Source: Oscillospiraceae bacterium | GTDB taxonomy: Bacteria; Bacillota; Clostridia; Oscillospirales; Oscillospiraceae | Assembly (NCBI GenBank): GCA_020025305.1 | Contig: JAHHSG010000017.1 | Location: 1 to 52,399 of the forward strand | Direction of reading: 5' to 3' | DNA length: 52,399 nucleotides | Shown here: positions 24,286-32,937 of the stretch, one piece after another | How positions within the stretch are numbered: the stretch's first letter is position 1 | Layout of the letters: each line of letters begins with the position of its first letter | Position numbers and translations under genes: made by a program | The notes under the pieces: generated by a model | Seen by the model: only the letters and a program-made list of their open reading frames with translations | Databases searched by the model: none | What the model was told of the DNA's origin: nothing

Positions 24286-26682
24286 ATGAGCAACACGCAC
24301 AACCAACATCATAGCGGGGAAGAAACAGAGCGCCTGCCGAATTTGAAGGAAGGCGTGGAAATCCCGGCGGAGGATGAGTTTTCTCTGGAGTCCATCCTGG
24401 CTGAATTCGGCCGGGGTGAGGCGGAGCCTGCGCCGCAGGAGGAAAGCACCGAGATTCCCTCAGAGGCAGACTCCCGGCGTGTGGCGGATCTTATTTCTAC
24501 GGTTGTCCGGGAAGAATCTGCTGAACCATCAGATCTGTCCTCCCCTCCTGCCGCCTCAGAAAAGGCGGAGGCGGTGCCTGCCTCTATGGAAGAGGTGCAG
24601 ATGTCAGCGCAGCTGCCCCCAGAGCCGGTGCAGGAGGAAGCAAATTTGCCTTTGCACAAAAAAGTACTCCGCTTTCCGGGCAAATTCCGTCGGGAGACAG
24701 TGTCAGAGAAGTCAGTCATTCCGCCGGTGGACGAGGACATCAGTTCCCCATTGGGCACCCCGTCTGCACCGGAGGCAGACGAGGGTATCGAGGACGCCGC
24801 CGAGGAGAAGAGTGCCGATGGGGACAGCCGGGAAGAGAAGCCGCCCCTGATTTCCGTAGAGGATGTCATGTCCCAGACGGTAGACGCTGTACTGGAAGAT
24901 CAGGAGGACGCCATTCTGGACGAGCCTGTGCCGCTGACGGAACGCTTACAGCTATGGGCAACGAAGGCACAGCGCACCGCTGCGGCCCTCCGGCGGCGCA
25001 TCGCCGAGCGGAAAAGAGTTCCGTGGCAGGAGCCTGCGGAGGAAGAGGAGAACGAACCGGAAGAGGATCTGGAATTTGCTGCCCGTGAGGAAAAGAGACG
25101 CTGCAAGCGGCTTCGCCGTCAGATGCTGCTTGCGGCGGTGCCCATGCTCCTTGCCGTGGCGGTAACCGCGGTGGAAACATGGAAGCCGGAATGGATGCCG
25201 GAGCTGTGGCACAAAGAAGTTTTGCTCCGCTGTGGTGTCATGGGCGGTGTCCTTTTGCTGACAGCACTGTGCGCCATGGAGGTATGGCATACAGGCTGGA
25301 AAGATTTGCGGAGCGGAAAATTCCACTGTGAGGCTGCCGCAGCAGTCCCGCTGCTGGCGGTACTGGGCGATTGCATTTACTGCGCTGTCACCGGACAGAC
25401 ACTGCATCTTCCACTTGCTGCGCCGGCAGCTGTACTGATTTGGCTGTGCCTTGTGGGTCAGCTGCTCACGGCATCCATGCGCCGTGAGATCTATCGGCTG
25501 ACGGATCTGGGCGGCTGTCCCCCCTATGCCGTGGCGCAGACAGCAGCAGGAGCCTGCAAGCAAAAGGGGAAAATCCGGGGCTTTTACCGCCTCTCTCAGG
25601 AGGAGGATTTCTCCCGCCGCTGGCAGAAGCCCCTCCTGCCCCTGGTATTGGCTGCCTGTACGCTGCTGAGCGGCGTGGTGTGCCTCAGCGGAAAGCGCAC
25701 GGATGAGTTTTTCTGGGTGTGGTCAGCACTTTTGACCTCATCTTTACCCTTCAGTCTCCCTTTGACCGGAGCACTTCCGCTTCGGAATCTAAATCGGCGT
25801 CTGGGGCGCAGCGGCTGTGCAGTGGCAGGTTATGCCGGTGCCGCCTGGGCCGGTTACAGCCGCCGGATGGTCATAGGGGACACGGATGTGTTCCCTCCCG
25901 GAACGGTAAGCCTCAACGGCTTGAAGATCTATGGCGAGGAGATCGGCAAGGTGACCTCCTATGCCGCTACCGTGACCCGTGCTGCCCAAAGCCAGCTAGC
26001 TCCCATTTTTGACCAGCTCCTGATGAGCGAAGGCGGTCACTATGAAACATTGCAGGATCTCCATTACTATGAAGAAGGCGGCGTAGAGGGCACCATCCAC
26101 GGAGAAACGGTAACCATGGGCAGCGCCTACTGTATGAAAAAGCTGCATATCAATCTCCCGCGGGAGCTGAAAGTAAAAACCGGTGTTTTTCTGGCTGTGG
26201 ATGGGCAGCTGATCGCTATTTTCGCCATCAAGTACCAGCCTTCCCGCAATGTAGAGTGGGCACTGCGCTCCCTGCGCCGCAGCCGGATCGAACCTGTGCT
26301 GGCAGTACGCGGGGCCAACATTACGCCGGGACTTTTAAAGCGGAAATTCGGCGTGGACGCCAAGGTGGTATATCCCGACATTTCCACAAGATTAGCGTTG
26401 TCGGATCTGTGCGGGGAAAAGGCCCACCGAGCCTATGCGGTGCTGTACAGGGAGGGTCTGATGCCCTTTGCCGAGACAGTGACTGGAAGCCGCCGCTGCC
26501 GTAAAGTGGTGAAAGCCGGTACGGTGCTGAGTTTGCTGGGAAGTTTATGTGGCCTGCTTCTGTCCTATTATCTCACCCATGCAGCAGCATACCAGTCGCT
26601 GACCGGAGGTTCTGTGCTGCTATTTCAATTACTGTGGCTGCTGCCAATATGGCTGCTGGCCAGTCTGATAAAATATGAATGA
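24286..26682 (+). CDS. Large membrane protein resembling a P-type ATPase that has lost catalytic motifs
   Basis: The 798-residue protein has three parts. Residues 1-280 are acidic, Pro/Glu/Ser-rich and probably disordered, with FSLESILAEFGRG near 33. Residues 280-500 carry about six hydrophobic segments. About residues 505-740 are cytoplasmic and resemble P-type ATPase P and N domains: CAVAGYAGAAWAG, GTIHGETVTMGSAYCMK, GVFLAVDGQLIAIFAI. However, the phosphorylation motif DKTGT is replaced by DVFPPGT (534-540), and neither TGD nor GDGxND is seen. Two final helices follow. It is probably a non-pumping relative with a scaffold or regulatory role, which is inference. It lies 26 bases downstream of rlmB, with only a weak ribosome binding site. 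Confidence 0.75.
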   Translation: MSNTHNQHHSGEETERLPNLKEGVEIPAEDEFSLESILAEFGRGEAEPAPQEESTEIPSEADSRRVADLISTVVREESAEPSDLSSPPAASEKAEAVPASMEEVQMSAQLPPEPVQEEANLPLHKKVLRFPGKFRRETVSEKSVIPPVDEDISSPLGTPSAPEADEGIEDAAEEKSADGDSREEKPPLISVEDVMSQTVDAVLEDQEDAILDEPVPLTERLQLWATKAQRTAAALRRRIAERKRVPWQEPAEEEENEPEEDLEFAAREEKRRCKRLRRQMLLAAVPMLLAVAVTAVETWKPEWMPELWHKEVLLRCGVMGGVLLLTALCAMEVWHTGWKDLRSGKFHCEAAAAVPLLAVLGDCIYCAVTGQTLHLPLAAPAAVLIWLCLVGQLLTASMRREIYRLTDLGGCPPYAVAQTAAGACKQKGKIRGFYRLSQEEDFSRRWQKPLLPLVLAACTLLSGVVCLSGKRTDEFFWVWSALLTSSLPFSLPLTGALPLRNLNRRLGRSGCAVAGYAGAAWAGYSRRMVIGDTDVFPPGTVSLNGLKIYGEEIGKVTSYAATVTRAAQSQLAPIFDQLLMSEGGHYETLQDLHYYEEGGVEGTIHGETVTMGSAYCMKKLHINLPRELKVKTGVFLAVDGQLIAIFAIKYQPSRNVEWALRSLRRSRIEPVLAVRGANITPGLLKRKFGVDAKVVYPDISTRLALSDLCGEKAHRAYAVLYREGLMPFAETVTGSRRCRKVVKAGTVLSLLGSLCGLLLSYYLTHAAAYQSLTGGSVLLFQLLWLLPIWLLASLIKYE

Positions 26683-26720
26683 CCTTTTTGTCACAGCAAG
26701 ATTTTGACAAAAATTTGCAC

Positions 26721-26761
26721 AAAAGGATTCCAGCCGCGAAAACGGCCGGAATCCTTTTTTT
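26721..26761 (+). terminator. Terminator after the P-type ATPase-like gene
   Basis: AAGGATTCC and GGAATCCTT surround an inner GCCG/CGGC stem and are followed by a T-run of eight. Confidence 0.9.
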
Positions 26762-26967
26762 ACTGAAAATCTTCGATGAGCAGCGCAGAAAACGGGGGGA
26801 AAGACCAAAATACGCCGCAGAAGCAGCTCAATTGATAACTCTATGTGGCGAAAGACAGCCCAAAACAATTTGGGGTCAGAAAGGACAAGGGGCGAGGAAG
26901 GTTTTTCTTTTAACAAATACGTCAAAATTCCTCTGTTTATTTTTACTAAACATTTAGGAAAATATGG
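26762..26967. other. Intergenic stretch without recognised features
   Basis: Between the terminator and the next promoter the sequence shifts from mixed to AT-rich. I see no gene, repeat or clear structure here. Confidence 0.6.
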
Positions 26968-26996
26968 TTGTGTTTTATGTGGAATTATTATATAAT
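26968..26996 (+). promoter_or_regulatory. Sigma-A-type promoter of the EF-G-like gene
   Basis: TTGTGT (26968-26973), 17 bases, TATAAT (26991-26996). The leader of about 97 nt contains two small hairpins, GCTGC/GCAGC near 27013-27029 and CTCGC/GCGAG near 27044-27058. Confidence 0.7.
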
Positions 26997-27099
26997 TTTG
27001 CCATTGAACGAGTTCGCTGCATCCAAAGCAGCCTGCTCATGATCTCGCCGCAAGCGAGAGGAACGCCAGTATTGCACCAAACATAAGGAGTGGAACGTC

Positions 27100-29175
27100 A
27101 TGAACTATTCAGTACAAAACATTCGTAACATCTGCTTGTTGGGCCATAGCGGCAGCGGTAAAACCGCACTGGCAGAGAGTCTTCTGTATATGACCGGTGC
27201 CATCAATCGTATGGGCCGTGTGGCAGACGGAAATACGGTCTGCGACTACGATCCCGAAGAGATCAAGCGTCAGATCTCTATTACCACGGCTGTTGCACCG
27301 CTGGAGTATAAGGGCTGCCGCATCAATGTGCTGGACACCCCGGGTGCTTTTGATTTTTCCGGCGAAGTCGTTGCGGCTCTGCGGGCTGCCGATGCCGCTG
27401 TGATTGTCTGCTCCGCCAAAGACGGCATTTCCGTAGGTCTTGAAAAGGCATGGAAATTCTGCGAGGAGCGGAATATGCCTCGTTTCCTCTATATTTCTAA
27501 GACGGACGAGGAAAACAGTGATTATAATGAGACCTTTGATGCCCTGCGTGAGCGCTTCGGCAAGAAGATCGCGCCATTGGTGGTGCCTATCTGGGACGAG
27601 GATAAGCACGTGACCGGGCTTATTGATGTTCTGAATAAGCGAGCCTATGAGATGCAGGATCTCAAGCGTGTGGAGATTGAGATTCCCGAGGATAAGGTGG
27701 ATGTGGTCACTGAATTCAACGATGCGCTGAAGGAATCTGTGGCTGAAACCAGCGAGGAGTTCATGGAGAAGTTCTTCTCCGGCGAAGATTTCACCTATGC
27801 CGAGATGATTTCCGGTCTCCGTCAGGGTGTCCGTGAGCTGAGCCTGTTTCCTGTGCTGTGCGGCTCCGCCATCAACTGCATGGGTTCTTTGATGCTGATG
27901 GATAACATTGTGGATCTGCTGCCCAACCCGGTGGAGGGCAACTATCACAAGGCGATCCGGCAGGACGGTGAGAGCGAGGAGTTCGTGGTCTCCCCCGGTG
28001 GTGTGCCCACTGCCTTTGTATTTAAGACCATTTCCGATCAGTACGGTAAGTTCTCCTGTGTGAAGGTGCTCTCCGGCACCCTCACCTCTGATATGTCCAT
28101 GGTGAATGCCCGTACCGGCGAGACGGAGAAGGTAGGCCGTCTATATGTGATGCACGGCAAGAAAGCTGTGGAAGTCAAGGAGCTGGACTGCGGCGAAATC
28201 GGTGCCATCGGCAAGATGGAGAAGGTCAAGACCGGCGATACCCTTTGTGATGCACGTAAGGTCGTTGCCATGAAACAGATTCCCTTTGCCGCCCCCTGCT
28301 ATTCCGTTGCTATTTATCCCAAAACTCGCGGGCAGGATGACAAGATTGCGCAGGGTCTGTTTAAACTGAATGAGGAAGATCCCACGTTCACGCTGGTCAA
28401 CAACAGTGAGACGCATCAGATGGTGCTCTCCGGCGCCGGGGATATGCAGATCGATGTGCTGGTCAGCAAGCTCAAGAGCCGCTTTAATGTAGAATCTGAG
28501 CTGAAGACGGTTCGTGTTCCCTACCGAGAGAAAATCCGCAAGACCGTGCAAAAGCAGGGCCGCTATAAGAAGCAGACCGGCGGCTCCGGTCAGTTCGGTG
28601 ACGTTTGGATTCGTTTCGAGCCCAACCCCGAGCAGGAGGAAATGGTCTTTGCCGAGGAGGTCTTCGGCGGTGCGGTACCTAAGAACTACTTCCCCGCCGT
28701 GGAGAAGGGGCTGCGCGAGGCCTGCGCTCACGGTCCGCTGGCCGGATATCCTTTGGTGAATTTGAAAGCTGTTTTGTATGATGGCTCCTATCACCCCGTT
28801 GACTCGTCTGAAATCGCCTTTAAGACCGCAGCGCAGCTGGCCTACAAGGCAGCATTGCCTGAGGCAAATCCTGTCTTGCTGGAGCCTGTCGGCGAAGTCA
28901 AGGTCACCGTGCCCGACAACTATATGGGCGACGTGCTGGGTGATTTGAATAAGCGCCGGGGCCGTGTCATGGGCATGGACCCCACGGAGGATGGCGGCCA
29001 GGTCATCACAGCGGAGGTGCCTATGGCAGAGATGAGCACCTATGCGATTGATCTGCGGTCGATGACCCAGTCGCGCGGTACGTTCACCTTTGCATTTGTC
29101 CGCTACGAGGAGTGCCCCGCTCCTGCACAGGAGAAGGCCATTGCCGAGGCGAAAGCCTTAGCTGAGGCTGAGTAA
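27100..29175 (+). CDS. EF-G-like translational GTPase (FusA2 type)
   Basis: The 691-residue protein has the five-domain layout of elongation factor G: a G domain to about residue 275, then domains II-V. It is a paralogue rather than the housekeeping enzyme. G1 is GHSGSGKT (15-22). The switch I region reads RQISITTAVAPLEY. G3 is DTPGAFDF (79-86), with Ala83 where EF-G has its catalytic His. G4 is SKTD instead of NKxD. Domain IV has GGSGQFGDVWIRFEP and domain V a typical PDNYMGDVLGDLNKRRGRVMGM. Related FusA2/EF-G2 proteins have uncertain roles and weak or altered GTPase activity. AAGGAG lies eight bases before the ATG. Confidence 0.88.
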   Translation: MNYSVQNIRNICLLGHSGSGKTALAESLLYMTGAINRMGRVADGNTVCDYDPEEIKRQISITTAVAPLEYKGCRINVLDTPGAFDFSGEVVAALRAADAAVIVCSAKDGISVGLEKAWKFCEERNMPRFLYISKTDEENSDYNETFDALRERFGKKIAPLVVPIWDEDKHVTGLIDVLNKRAYEMQDLKRVEIEIPEDKVDVVTEFNDALKESVAETSEEFMEKFFSGEDFTYAEMISGLRQGVRELSLFPVLCGSAINCMGSLMLMDNIVDLLPNPVEGNYHKAIRQDGESEEFVVSPGGVPTAFVFKTISDQYGKFSCVKVLSGTLTSDMSMVNARTGETEKVGRLYVMHGKKAVEVKELDCGEIGAIGKMEKVKTGDTLCDARKVVAMKQIPFAAPCYSVAIYPKTRGQDDKIAQGLFKLNEEDPTFTLVNNSETHQMVLSGAGDMQIDVLVSKLKSRFNVESELKTVRVPYREKIRKTVQKQGRYKKQTGGSGQFGDVWIRFEPNPEQEEMVFAEEVFGGAVPKNYFPAVEKGLREACAHGPLAGYPLVNLKAVLYDGSYHPVDSSEIAFKTAAQLAYKAALPEANPVLLEPVGEVKVTVPDNYMGDVLGDLNKRRGRVMGMDPTEDGGQVITAEVPMAEMSTYAIDLRSMTQSRGTFTFAFVRYEECPAPAQEKAIAEAKALAEAE

Positions 29176-29183
29176 CTGTCTAT

Positions 29184-29227
29184 AAAAACTCACTGGATTG
29201 CAAGGCAAATCCAGTGAGTTTTTTCTT
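29184..29227 (+). terminator. Terminator of the EF-G-like gene
   Basis: AAAACTCACTGGATT and its complement form a stem of about 14 bp followed by a T-run, nine bases after the stop codon. Confidence 0.9.
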
Positions 29228-29263
29228 TAGGAAAAAATATTTGAGAAAATTTTGGAAAAACTC

Positions 29264-29292
29264 TTTACAAACGCCCCGAGCTGTGTTACTAT
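29264..29292 (+). promoter_or_regulatory. Promoter of the PerR/Fur-like regulator
   Basis: TTTACA (29264-29269), 17 bases, TACTAT (29287-29292), about 45 bases upstream of the ATG. Confidence 0.7.
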
Positions 29293-29298
29293 ACAAAT

Positions 29299-29317
29299 GC
29301 AATCGATAATCATTAGC
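29299..29317 (+). promoter_or_regulatory. Fur/PerR-type operator
   Basis: The site contains GATAATCATTA and matches 14 of 19 positions of the classic Fur box; its core TAATCATTA also fits the Per box TAATNATTA. It begins seven bases after the -10 and covers the expected start of transcription, so binding would block the regulator's own promoter. Confidence 0.65.
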
Positions 29318-29336
29318 GTTAAGGACGGTGTGGCAC

Positions 29337-29726
29337 ATGGAAAAGTGCAAAAGGCACAGCCACAAACGAGAGGCAATTTTGGAATGTATCCGCTCGACGA
29401 ACTGTCACCCGGCAGCAGAGTGGGTGCACGCCCAATTAAAGTCGGAAATCCCCAATCTCTCCCTGGCTACGGTTTACCGTAATCTGGCCCGGTTTCGAGC
29501 AGAGGGCGTGGTACGAGTGATCGGCCACGTGGACGGCGAGGAGCGATATGACTGTGATCTCAGCCCTCACGACCACTTTATTTGCCGCTGCTGCGGCAAG
29601 ATCACCGATGTACCTTTTCACCATGTCTCTGACAAGGATGTGACGGATGCAGGACGAGTGGACGGGTACGATGTCACGTTCTACGGCTGTTGTGGGGAGT
29701 GCCTCAAGAAAGAAAAAGCAGTTTAA
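29337..29726 (+). CDS. Fur family regulator, PerR-like
   Basis: Fur-family repressors bind DNA with a metal and release it on iron loss or peroxide. The 129-residue protein has the winged helix to about residue 75 (HPAAEWVHAQLK, LSLATVYRNLARF), regulatory-site residues in RYDCDLSPHDHFIC, and two structural zinc pairs, CRCC and CCGEC. Asp in RYD is the residue typical of PerR sensors, whereas Fur proteins usually have Glu. The next gene is rubrerythrin, a classic PerR target. An operator overlaps its own promoter. The ATG at 29337 is used; the upstream GTG is only two bases from AAGGA. PerR is likelier than Fur, but not proven. Confidence 0.8.
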   Translation: MEKCKRHSHKREAILECIRSTNCHPAAEWVHAQLKSEIPNLSLATVYRNLARFRAEGVVRVIGHVDGEERYDCDLSPHDHFICRCCGKITDVPFHHVSDKDVTDAGRVDGYDVTFYGCCGECLKKEKAV

Positions 29727-29802
29727 GTAAAACGACGTTTTTGGGGCGGGAATTACCTTGAAAACGTATAAAATTAAAATTTATTTTATGGAGGAAAATG
29801 TC

Positions 29803-30372
29803 ATGAAGAAATGGGTATGTTCTGTTTGCGGCTATGTATACGAGGGTGCCACTGCTCCCGCTGAATGTCCTGTGTGCCACGTAAGCGGCGACAAGTTTGT
29901 GGAGCAGGCTGCTGAAAAGACCTGGGCTGCTGAGCATGTTGTGGGCGTAGGTAAGTCCTTCGGCGCTGACGTGCCCGCTGAGGTACAGCAGGCTATTATC
30001 GAAGGTCTGCGCGCCAACTTCGAGGGCGAGTGCAGCGAGGTCGGTATGTATCTGGCTATGGCTCGTGTGGCTCACCGTGAGGGTTATCCCGAGATCGGCA
30101 TGTACTGGGAGAAGGCCGGCCTGGAAGAGGCTGAGCACGCTGCCAAGTTTGCCGAGCTGTTGGGCGAGGTAGTGACCGACTCCACCGAGAAGAACCTGTC
30201 TATGCGTGTGGATGCCGAGAACGGCGCTACCGCTGGTAAGTTCGAGCTGGCTAAGCTGGCTAAGAAGTACAATCTGGATGCCATCCACGACACCGTCCAC
30301 GAGATGGCTCGTGATGAGGCTCGTCACGGCAAGGCTTTCGAGGGCCTGCTGAACCGTTACTTCGGCAAGTAA
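29803..30372 (+). CDS. Reverse rubrerythrin
   Basis: Rubrerythrins reduce hydrogen peroxide in anaerobes. In this 189-residue protein the rubredoxin-like iron site is N-terminal (CSVCGYVYEG near residue 5, CPVC near 24). The ferritin-like diiron domain follows, with Glu ligands in FEGECSEVGMYLAMARVAHREG, EEAEHAAKF and ARDEARHGKAF. That order is the reverse of classical rubrerythrin and matches the oxygen-induced clostridial type. The ATG at 29803 has GGAGG nine bases upstream. Codon use is strongly biased (GCT, CTG, GAG), suggesting high expression. There is no terminator after the PerR-like gene 76 bases upstream, so co-transcription is possible. Confidence 0.93.
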   Translation: MKKWVCSVCGYVYEGATAPAECPVCHVSGDKFVEQAAEKTWAAEHVVGVGKSFGADVPAEVQQAIIEGLRANFEGECSEVGMYLAMARVAHREGYPEIGMYWEKAGLEEAEHAAKFAELLGEVVTDSTEKNLSMRVDAENGATAGKFELAKLAKKYNLDAIHDTVHEMARDEARHGKAFEGLLNRYFGK

Positions 30373-30451
30373 GCAAACAGCAGCATAGGGCAGCCCCATA
30401 GGACACAAAATGAACCGAGGGGAGATTGCCCCGATCCAAAAATAAGCTCAT

Positions 30452-30503
30452 AAGCAGAGCGTCATGAGAAATCTTTTAGATTTCATGTGGCGCTCTGCTT
30501 CCC
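30452..30503 (+). terminator. Terminator of rubrerythrin
   Basis: AGCAGAGCG and CGCTCTGCT enclose an inner CATGA..GAAATC stem with a short loop, followed by a broken T-rich run. Confidence 0.7.
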
Positions 30504-30825
30504 TTTTCCGAAGCGCAAACCTCCCCTTCTTTGGAGATAGATGCTATCCTTGCTTCTTTCAAGTATGCATAGCAGCCTGTCTGCTCCGGAGGGAAGCTTT
30601 AGATAGGAGCGCAGGGATCTCCAAATGTTCTCATGATGGTGCAAAACGCCCCAGACCTTACGGTTACACAGGCGTTGCAGGCAAACAACGCCTGCTAACT
30701 GTGCGGACACGCAGAATCGTCAAAGGGGCTGCGCTGCAGCACAGCCCCTTTGTACAAGGGCAGAGTTCAAATCGTACGCGGCGCAGAAGGCTCTTCTACG
30801 GCATACTTCCCACGGACAACCCTTT
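30504..30825. other. Intergenic region with two GC-rich hairpins
   Basis: No supported gene lies here. One hairpin pairs CAGGCGTT with AACGCCTG (about 30670-30696). A second pairs AAAGGGGCTG with CAGCCCCTTT (about 30722-30751) and could end leftward transcription from the epimerase gene, although its T-run is weak. Confidence 0.5.
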
Positions 30826-31836
30826 TTACCGGGCAACGCCCGCCTTGCCGCGTATTTGAGATTGGTACCACAGCACTGTATCCCGCACCGTATCGTGGAG
30901 GTCCCGGGGCATATAGCCCAGTTCATGGGTAGCCTTGTCGTGGGAGAAGCGATCATTGCTGCACAGCGTGTAGAGGGAGTATTTTGTGTACAGCGGACGC
31001 TGCTTTTTTCTCTTGGCCATCTGCTGTATCAGCGGCGCAAAAGCTTTCGCCATCCACATAGGCAGCACTGCCAGTTTGCGCCCATGGCTGATGGAACGCA
31101 CCATCCCCAGCAGATCCCGGATCTCATAATGGCGATTGGATAGGATATAGCAATTGCCGCTCTTGCCCTTTTCCATGGCCAGCAGACATCCTTCCGCCAC
31201 ATCCCGCACATCTACAAAATCGTATCCGCCACGAACGCAGGCGGGCAGTGCGCCACGCAGATAATCGGTAATCATCTGTACCAAATGATTGCCGGAGCCA
31301 TCATAAGGGCCGATGATCCCCGAGGGGTGTACCACCACCACATCCATGCCCTGCTTGCCGGCGTCCAGAACTGCCTGGGTCGCGGCAGCCTTGGTCTGGG
31401 CATAGGCCCCCACCACTTGATCAGGAGAAAAATCCTCTACTTCCTTCATGACCAGGCAGTCTTTCTTTTCGGGGATGGCGTGGACAGAACTCACATACAC
31501 CAAACGTTTCACACCGTATGCGCGACATAGGTCAATCACGTTTTGGGTTCCCTTAATATTTACATCAAAAAGCTTGGGCGATCCCTTTTCCGATATGTCT
31601 ATCAATCCGGCAGCGTGGATCACATATAGTTCCCGTCCTTCCCCGCTCTCAAAGAGAGGGCGAAGGGAGTCCGGGACACAGACGTCGCCCTCCACATAGT
31701 GGATATTTCCCCGATCCTCACAAGTCTGCCCCGGCAAAACCAAGGCAAACACTTCCGCCTCCAAGCCCTCCAGTTTCCGCAAAAGGGCCGTTCCCAAATG
31801 GCCGGCAGCCCCAGTCACAATATAACGTGTTTGCAT
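30826..31836 (-). CDS. NAD-dependent epimerase/dehydratase family protein (extended SDR)
   Basis: Extended short-chain dehydrogenases act on nucleotide sugars, sterols or other carbonyls. The 336-residue protein has the NAD(P) motif VTGAAGHLGTALLRKL near residue 7, D-x-x-D of the adenine pocket (EGDV), a Ser in YVSSVHAI, and the YxxxK motif in AYAQTKAAATQ near residue 150. The C-terminal half carries a basic KRKKQRP stretch. The substrate is unknown. The ATG at 31836 has AGGAAGGA upstream. It is divergent from a TetR-type regulator whose likely operator brackets this gene's promoter. Confidence 0.88.
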   Translation of the reverse strand: MQTRYIVTGAAGHLGTALLRKLEGLEAEVFALVLPGQTCEDRGNIHYVEGDVCVPDSLRPLFESGEGRELYVIHAAGLIDISEKGSPKLFDVNIKGTQNVIDLCRAYGVKRLVYVSSVHAIPEKKDCLVMKEVEDFSPDQVVGAYAQTKAAATQAVLDAGKQGMDVVVVHPSGIIGPYDGSGNHLVQMITDYLRGALPACVRGGYDFVDVRDVAEGCLLAMEKGKSGNCYILSNRHYEIRDLLGMVRSISHGRKLAVLPMWMAKAFAPLIQQMAKRKKQRPLYTKYSLYTLCSNDRFSHDKATHELGYMPRDLHDTVRDTVLWYQSQIRGKAGVAR

Positions 31837-31882
31837 GGCGTGATTCCTTCCTTTTATGAACACCGTGTTGTTATTTATCTTT

Positions 31883-31919
31883 GGTTGTATTATAATAAGC
31901 GCAGAGTTCAGATACAACC
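31883..31919 (-). promoter_or_regulatory. Promoter of the epimerase gene bracketed by an inverted repeat
   Basis: On the minus strand TTGTAT (31917-31912), 17 bases, TATAAT (31894-31889). An inverted repeat, GGTTGTAT (31883-31890) and ATACAACC (31912-31919), has one arm over the -35 and the other over and just beyond the -10. This is a plausible TetR-family operator. Confidence 0.65.
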
Positions 31920-31956
31920 ACCACAATGATCTACGAAAGAGATTTAATCAACAAAT

Positions 31957-31973
31957 ACAACAAAATCTGTTGT
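31957..31973 (+). promoter_or_regulatory. Second inverted repeat in the epimerase-tetR gap
   Basis: ACAACA, five bases, TGTTGT is a perfect repeat 36 bases upstream of the TetR-type ATG. It shares the ACAAC core with the epimerase promoter repeat, so one regulator may bind both. Confidence 0.45.
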
Positions 31974-32008
31974 TTGTGGTTAAATTAAATATGAAGGAGT
32001 TGTAAATA

Positions 32009-32590
32009 ATGCAAAAAGCAGATCAGCGAACACGTCTTACAAGGATGCTGCTGCGCAAGTCGCTGACCGGATTGCTTCAGCAAAAGCCCATCCAGAGCAT
32101 CACCATCAAGGAGTTGTGTGCCGCCGCAGGCATCAACCGCGGAACCTTTTACGCCCACTATACCGATATCTACCAGCTGCTCTCCCAGATAGAGGAGGAA
32201 ATGCTGACGGACTTTCAGGAGGCAATGCGCCCGCTGCTGGATGACGAGGAGTCCCTGACTCCCACCAAAATCACCACCGGTATTTTTAACTGCATTAAGG
32301 AAAATGCCGATCTATGCATCGTGACACTGGGCCCTTATGGTGACAAAAAGTTTGCCGCCCGCCTCTTAGCGATTGGGCAGGAGCACTATCTGCAGAGCTA
32401 CACCAAATATTTTGAGGGCGCCACCCGCACGCAGCTGGAATATTACTACGCCTTCGTCAGCTCCGGCTGCATTGGCCTTTTAGAAAAGTGGCTCCACGAC
32501 GGCATGACCACCAGCGCTGCACAGGTAGCTGAGATGGCCGAGAGTATTATGGTCAATGGTGTCTTTTTTCTCCACCAAGACAAGCGATAA
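32009..32590 (+). CDS. TetR/AcrR family transcriptional regulator
   Basis: This 193-residue one-component regulator has an N-terminal helix-turn-helix (about residues 10-55) with the motif ITIKELCAAAGINRGTFYAHYTDIYQLL, typical of TetR proteins. A ligand-binding helical domain follows, of the variant with a C-terminal SSGCIGLLEKWLHDGMTTS, common in Clostridia. It is divergent from the epimerase gene and likely controls it and itself. GGAG lies eight bases before the ATG. Confidence 0.9.
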   Translation: MQKADQRTRLTRMLLRKSLTGLLQQKPIQSITIKELCAAAGINRGTFYAHYTDIYQLLSQIEEEMLTDFQEAMRPLLDDEESLTPTKITTGIFNCIKENADLCIVTLGPYGDKKFAARLLAIGQEHYLQSYTKYFEGATRTQLEYYYAFVSSGCIGLLEKWLHDGMTTSAAQVAEMAESIMVNGVFFLHQDKR

Positions 32591-32608
32591 CTTCCCCTCA
32601 AGCGGGTT

Positions 32609-32648
32609 AACCCCCCTCTGATTTCATAGGAAATCAGAGGGGGGTTTT
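32609..32648 (+). terminator. Terminator of the TetR-type gene
   Basis: A 17-bp perfect stem (AACCCCCCTCTGATTTC with its complement, four-base loop) is followed by TTTTT. Confidence 0.92.
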
Positions 32649-32937
32649 TATGCCATAGCAAGAAACATATAAGGATCGGCTGACACGTCATTACCATAAT
32701 ATTCACCAGCCAGCCAATGCCTCCTCCCGCACTCCGACTGCAAGCCCCGTGCTGTTCTCTCCGCATTTTCGTTTTCGTCCACGCTATCCCTATTTTTACA
32801 ACTTGCGATATTTTGCATATCCTGTTGCGATTCGCCCACATTCAGTTTTTTCTTCATCTTTGTTCTGTTTTTTGCAGTGCAAAACTGTCACTTTTCAAGT
32901 ACATTTTGTGCAATACATTTAATCTTTAGCTAAAGGA
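32649..32937. other. Intergenic region upstream of the alcohol dehydrogenase promoter
   Basis: No supported gene, repeat or RNA is seen. Composition falls from mixed to AT-rich towards the promoter. Confidence 0.5.

Noticed and set aside
30755..30790. tRNA-like T-arm (GTTCAAATC)
   Set aside because: No matching acceptor, D-arm or anticodon stem could be placed around it.
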